In this document: in pieces, positions 58,398 through 64,000 of the stretch | Layout: every line of letters starts with the position of its first letter | Position numbering within the stretch: the first letter of the stretch is position 1 | Origin: Halioglobus sp. | GTDB taxonomy: Bacteria; Pseudomonadota; Gammaproteobacteria; Pseudomonadales; Halieaceae | Length of the DNA: 64,000 nt | Assembly (NCBI GenBank): GCA_002699145.1 | Contig: PABK01000060.1 | Span: 256,308-320,307, forward strand | Reading direction: 5' to 3' | Notes under the pieces: model-generated | Told to the model about the DNA's origin: nothing | What the model saw: only the letters and a program-made list of their open reading frames with translations | Database searches by the model: none | Made by a program: the position numbers and the translations under genes

Positions 58398-59660
58398 TCA
58401 GGGTAACACCAGCACGGCGCGAAAATCATTGACGTTGGTGCGGGTCGGGCCGGTGATTACCAGGTCGCCCAGGGCGTGGAAAAAACCGTAACCGTCGTTG
58501 TTGTCGAGCATGGCCCGCGCGTCCAGGCCCTGTGCGGTGGCGCGCGTCCAGGATTCCGGGCGCAGCAGCGCGCCGGCGTTGTCCTCGGAGCCGTCGATGC
58601 CGTCCGTGTCCGCGGCCAGCGCGTGAATGCCCGCGGCGCCGCGCAACTCGTTCGCCAGCGCCAGCAGGAACTCCGCGTTGCGCCCGCCGCGACCCGAGCC
58701 GCGCACGGTTACCGTGGTCTCGCCGCCGGACAGGATCAGGCAGCGCCGGCCCTCTCGCGCATACGCCAGGGCCATGTCGGCCTGTGCGGCGGCGACCTCG
58801 CGCGCCTCGCCCTCCACCTCCGCGCCCAGGTCCATCACTTCCAGGCCGGCGTCGCGCGCCGCGGCCGCGGCGGCCTGCAGCGCGCTGGCGGGCGTGGCGA
58901 CCAGGCGGCTGTCGTTGGCGGCGAAGGCCGGGTCGCCGGGCTTTGGCGTCTCTGCGCGCTCATCGCGCAGCCAGGCCAGTACGCGCGGGTTGGCGTCGAT
59001 ACCGTGGGTGGCGAGAATCTCCAGCGCCTGGGCGCTGCTGCTCGGGTCCGCTACCGTGGGACCGGAGGCGATCACCGCGAGGTCGTCCCCGGGCACGTCG
59101 GAGATGGCCAGGGTCAGCACCCGGGCCGGTTGGCAGGCGAGGGCCAGGCGACCACCCTTGATCGATGACAGGTGTTTGCGCACGCAGTTCATGGCGTCGA
59201 TGGGGGCCCCGCTGCGCAGCAGCTGGCGGTTTACCGCCTGCTTGTCCGCCAGGGTCAGGCCCGGAGCCGGCAGGGCGAGCAGGGAGGAACCGCCGCCGGA
59301 GAGCAGGCAGATGACCAGGTCGTCGGCGCCCAGCCCCGACACGCTTTGCAGCATGCGGCGCGCGACCGCCTCGCCCTGGTCGTCGGGCACCGGGTGGGCC
59401 GCTTCCACCACCTCGATAAGCTTGCAGGGTTCGCCGTGGCCGTAACGCGTCACCACCAGGCCGGACAACTCGCCCTGCCAGTGGGTCTCCAGGCTGGCGG
59501 CCATGGCGGCCGCGGCCTTGCCGGCGCCGATGACCACGGCCGGACGCCGCGTATCGTCGGGCAGGTGCCGGGCCAGCACCTGGTGGGGGTTCGCCGCCGC
59601 CACCATGACCTCGAACAGCTCGCGCAGGAACTGGTCGGCGTCGGCGGGGCTAGCGCGCAT
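58398..59660 (-). CDS. Glycerate 2-kinase (GckA/TtuD type, MOFRL)
   Basis: Phosphorylates glycerate to 2-phosphoglycerate. The 420-aa protein has the glycerate kinase N-terminal domain (PAVVIGAGKAAAAMAASLE, LICLLSGGGSSLLALPAPGL, VRKHLSSIKGGRLAL, ISDVPGDDLAVIASGPTV) and the C-terminal MOFRL domain (CLILSGGETTVTVRGSGRGGRNAEFLLAL, AADTDGIDGSEDNAGALL). Start at ATG 59660; an earlier frame to 59852 reaches into the divergent spacer and looks wrong. Confidence 0.92.
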   Translation of the reverse strand: MRASPADADQFLRELFEVMVAAANPHQVLARHLPDDTRRPAVVIGAGKAAAAMAASLETHWQGELSGLVVTRYGHGEPCKLIEVVEAAHPVPDDQGEAVARRMLQSVSGLGADDLVICLLSGGGSSLLALPAPGLTLADKQAVNRQLLRSGAPIDAMNCVRKHLSSIKGGRLALACQPARVLTLAISDVPGDDLAVIASGPTVADPSSSAQALEILATHGIDANPRVLAWLRDERAETPKPGDPAFAANDSRLVATPASALQAAAAAARDAGLEVMDLGAEVEGEAREVAAAQADMALAYAREGRRCLILSGGETTVTVRGSGRGGRNAEFLLALANELRGAAGIHALAADTDGIDGSEDNAGALLRPESWTRATAQGLDARAMLDNNDGYGFFHALGDLVITGPTRTNVNDFRAVLVLP

Positions 59661-59742
59661 GTCCGCCGCGTGGTGTGCAGCGAGTGATCCCTGGCGCCTG
59701 CATCTCTTCCTCCGGGGGCAAAGCGTCCAGTGTAACGCAATC

Positions 59743-59759
59743 CGGACGCGTTGCGTCCG
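59743..59759. promoter_or_regulatory. Operator-like palindrome between glycerate kinase and aacS
   Basis: CGGACGC-GTT-GCGTCCG, a perfect 7+3+7 inverted repeat in the 170-bp divergent spacer. A regulator of unknown identity could bind it and control one or both genes. Confidence 0.4.
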
Positions 59760-59830
59760 CACTGGCGGTATCCGCGGCCAGCGCGTAGAGTAGCGCACTG
59801 ATTTTTTTGGCGCCGCGGAGCCCCGAGCCC

Positions 59831-61780
<1,950 letters not shown>

Positions 61781-61859
61781 GCTCTGGTCGCCGGCGCGCC
61801 TCACAACCGCACGGCGAATTCGGTTATCATTCCGCCTCTTTCACCAGTGGCCCGGACCT

Positions 61860-62894
61860 ATGCATCCTATTGAGCAAGCACAGCGAGACCGCCAGGTGGC
61901 CCTGTGGCTGGTGTTCTGCGCCGCGGTGGTGTTCGGCATGGTGCTGCTGGGCGCGGTCACCCGGCTCACCGGGTCGGGTCTGTCCATGGTCGACTGGAAG
62001 CCGCTGATGGGCGTCGTGCCGCCCCTGTCGGAGCAGGCCTGGCAGGCCAGCTTCGAGCAGTACCAGCAGTACCCGGAGTACCAGACGGTCAATCGGGGCA
62101 TGGACCTGGCCGGGTACAAGCGTATCTTCATGTTCGAGTACCTGCACCGGGTGCTGGGGCGCCTGATCGGTGTCATCTTCCTGCTGCCGCTGTTGTACTT
62201 CGCCTATCGCCGCATGCTGCGCCCGGGCCTCGCGCCCCGGTTGTCTTTCCTGTTCGTACTGGGCGGCCTGCAGGGGCTGCTCGGCTGGTACATGGTGCAG
62301 AGCGGGCTGGTCAATATGCCGCGGGTGAGCCAGTACCGCCTGACCTCGCACCTCGGCCTGGCCGTCGCCATTTACGCCTATATGCTGTGGCTGGTGTTCG
62401 ACCTGGTGCGCGCGCGTGCGGATGTGCCGGCGAACCCGGCGGGCGGCCTGCGCGGCAGTTCGCTGCTACTGGCCGGACTGGTGTACCTGATGATCCTCAG
62501 TGGCGGCCTGGTTGCCGGCACCCGCGCGGGGTTCGCCTATCCGACCTGGCCGTTGATGGGCGACAGTTTCGTCCCCCCTGGCCTGTACGCGACCAGCCCC
62601 TGGTGGCTGGCGGCGTTCGAGAATATCACCACGGTGCAGTTTAACCACCGCCTGTTCGCCTACCTGCTGTTCGTGCTGATCAATGTTCAAGCCTGGCGGC
62701 TGTGGCGGCTGGACGACGCGGCGTCGCGCCGCGCCGCGCTGCTGCTGGCGCTGGCCCTGAACGTCCAGGTCGTGCTGGGTATCAGCACGCTGCTGCTGCA
62801 GGTGCCGGTCGCCCTGGCCACCGCGCACCAGGGGGGTGCGCTGCTGCTGCTCACCGCCGCCCTGTACGCGGCCCACGTGCGCCTGCGACAGTAG
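61860..62894 (+). CDS. ctaA: Heme A synthase (COX15/CtaA)
   Basis: Inner-membrane enzyme that converts heme O to heme A for cytochrome oxidase. The 344-aa protein has eight helices and the four family histidines in EYLHRVLGRLIG, LTSHLGLAVAIY, VQFNHRLFAYLL and LATAHQGGALLLL. GAVTRLTGSGLSMVDWKP is diagnostic. This is the COX15 type without the CtaA cysteine pairs. Starts at ATG 61860, 79 bases after aacS. Confidence 0.93.
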   Translation: MHPIEQAQRDRQVALWLVFCAAVVFGMVLLGAVTRLTGSGLSMVDWKPLMGVVPPLSEQAWQASFEQYQQYPEYQTVNRGMDLAGYKRIFMFEYLHRVLGRLIGVIFLLPLLYFAYRRMLRPGLAPRLSFLFVLGGLQGLLGWYMVQSGLVNMPRVSQYRLTSHLGLAVAIYAYMLWLVFDLVRARADVPANPAGGLRGSSLLLAGLVYLMILSGGLVAGTRAGFAYPTWPLMGDSFVPPGLYATSPWWLAAFENITTVQFNHRLFAYLLFVLINVQAWRLWRLDDAASRRAALLLALALNVQVVLGISTLLLQVPVALATAHQGGALLLLTAALYAAHVRLRQ

Positions 62895-62933
62895 AGCGAG
62901 AAATAACCGGGGCCGGGCTCTGCAGCGGCCGCG

Positions 62934-62973
62934 CTGGTAAGCGGGCGCCTCTTTAGCCGGAGTCGCTTACCAG
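62934..62973. terminator. Possible terminator hairpin between convergent genes
   Basis: CTGGTAAGCG and CGCTTACCAG form a perfect 10-bp stem with a 20-base loop containing CTTTA. The right arm overlaps the minus-strand gene's stop codon. No U tract, so weak. Confidence 0.35.
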
Positions 62974-63188
62974 AAATCGGGCCTGAGATCGTCCTCGCGA
63001 CGGCCCGGATTGCAGCGTCGATCCATCTTGCTCAGCTCAAAGCGAACCTCGGTGCGCCGGTCCTGCGCCTGGCGGCGATTGACGTGGCGGCGCTCCGGGC
63101 CGTTGTAAACCTGCCGGCCCGTGGCGTCCCGTACCAGGAACGTGGATTGGCCCGGATCTCTCGAATGAAAGCTTGCTCGTTCCGCCAT
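62967..63188 (-). CDS. Small basic hypothetical protein with RR motifs
   Basis: A 73-aa cytosolic product with a repeated arginine-rich pattern: VYNGPERRHVNRRQAQDRR, EVRFELSKMDRRCNPGRRED. Similar small proteins with NGPERR and GRR.DD patterns occur in related bacteria, but their role is unknown. GGAGG lies six bases before the ATG at 63188. Confidence 0.65.
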   Translation of the reverse strand: MAERASFHSRDPGQSTFLVRDATGRQVYNGPERRHVNRRQAQDRRTEVRFELSKMDRRCNPGRREDDLRPDFW

Positions 63189-63335
63189 GCTGTTCCTCCC
63201 GCGTTCCGGCAATACACCTGTGACCAGTGTAGTCTGCTTGAAAGCAGGCGTCATGGCAGCCGCGGCGCCGGGGTTGGCGTACGGAATTGGCGGGTTCTGT
63301 GATCGCGGTCACAATTGGCCGCCGCCGTGCCGCGC

Positions 63336-64000
63336 TCAGACGGACAGCGCGGCGATGCGACTCATGTGGGCGTAGGGCAGGCCGCTCTGTTCGCGCCAGG
63401 CGTTGAAGGTGTCCTGGATACGCCGCATCTCGCGTGCTGAGCCGGGGTTGTCGCGGATGTCCACACCGGCGCGCTGCAGGCAGCGCACCACGTCGCCGGT
63501 GACGATAAAGGTGTCGCGGCCCATGTTGCGCAGCACGCGCTGCCCGGTCATGCCGCCGAGCCGGGCGCCGCGCGTCTTCAGTGTTTTGAACAGGCCGATG
63601 AGGTCGTCGTCGGGCCAGCGTCCGGCGAAGCGGCCGAAGCTGCCGTATTCGCGTGCGATATCGAGAATGAAGTGCGCGTTCTCCTGTACTGTGAGCACCT
63701 TCTGCCGGTTGCGCACGATACGCGTGTTGGTGGCGAAGCGGTCCAGCTGCTCCGGGCTGAGCATGACGATGCGTTCCGGGGGAAAGCCGAAGAACAGGTC
63801 CTCGAAGCCGTCCCACTTGTTGTCCACCACCCGCCACACGAAGCCTGCCTGGAATACGCAGCGGGACATCTGCGACAGCCAGCGGTCATCGCGCGTACGC
63901 GCCAGGGCCCTGGGCGTGCGCACGGCCGGCAGCAAGCCGGCCAGGGCCTGTGCGCCGCCGTGGCGCTCGCAGGCGATGTGATAGATGGCTTCGAAGGGCG
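63336..64000 (-). CDS. DNA-3-methyladenine glycosylase I family protein (5' end off window)
   Basis: At least 221 residues, open to the right edge with PFEAIYHIACERHGGAQALAG at the edge. Base excision repair glycosylase of the Tag family. GFVWRVVDNKWDGFEDLFFGF, NTRIVRNRQKVLTVQENAHFIL and TFIVTGDVVRCLQRAGVDI are shared with Tag-like proteins. The tag-like zinc ligands are not clearly seen. It is partial because the start lies beyond position 64000. Confidence 0.8.
   Translation of the reverse strand, partial: PFEAIYHIACERHGGAQALAGLLPAVRTPRALARTRDDRWLSQMSRCVFQAGFVWRVVDNKWDGFEDLFFGFPPERIVMLSPEQLDRFATNTRIVRNRQKVLTVQENAHFILDIAREYGSFGRFAGRWPDDDLIGLFKTLKTRGARLGGMTGQRVLRNMGRDTFIVTGDVVRCLQRAGVDIRDNPGSAREMRRIQDTFNAWREQSGLPYAHMSRIAALSV

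Overview
The window is a high-GC chromosome segment from a gammaproteobacterium. The orders miaB-phoH-ybeY-corC-lnt and leuS-lptE-holA, with cmoA-cmoB, hspQ, DUF1820 and an acetoacetate-CoA ligase, fit that class. An Mrp antiporter, an alkylsulfatase and a lon copy make a marine relative of the Halieaceae/Cellvibrionales plausible, but the genus is not certain. I saw no rRNA, tRNA or CRISPR.

Layout. Positions 1-9200 hold rnt-pyrC, argG, an exported isoaspartyl methyltransferase, a heparanase-like GH79 enzyme and dnaE2 (imuC). Positions 9300-12800 are an AT-richer accessory stretch with degenerate integron-type cassettes: two small ORFs whose stop codons lie inside attC-like sites, and a frameshifted DUF3883 gene. 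Positions 13000-23300 carry many small single-domain genes, mostly on the plus strand (VOC, PsiE-like, methyltransferases, GFA, VanZ, MOSC, cupins, HspQ), and a large minus-strand alkylsulfatase lipoprotein. Positions 23300-29800 hold imuB, a 2.4-kb IS1595-family transposon, a GH5-like glycosidase, a GFA protein and imuA. Positions 30000-47500 hold, on the minus strand, miaB-phoH-ybeY-corC-lnt, then a nine-gene Mrp-type antiporter operon with a small leader gene, then leuS-lptE-holA. Positions 47700-64000 hold DUF1820 plus an acidic cytochrome c, an aminotransferase, lon, cmoA-cmoB, a hydrolase, an aromatic-type aminotransferase, a phosphoribosyltransferase with glycerate kinase, acetoacetate-CoA ligase, heme A synthase and the 3' part of a tag-like glycosylase.

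The most interesting point is the SOS mutagenesis system. imuA, imuB and dnaE2 normally form one operon. Here they keep their order and strand but are spread over 23 kb, each with its own LexA box. The imuB box has been split exactly at its centre by the transposon, with an 8-bp target duplication. The transposon tips (CCAG/CTGG) rebuild a CTG-N10-CAG site at both junctions, and a further perfect LexA box lies just inside the left end. This may be an SOS-box-targeting, SOS-responsive transposon.

Other points for follow-up are the nested palindromes between lon and cmoB, the acidic insert in the cytochrome c, the Mrp operon with three D-type subunits, and the cassette remnants without an integrase.
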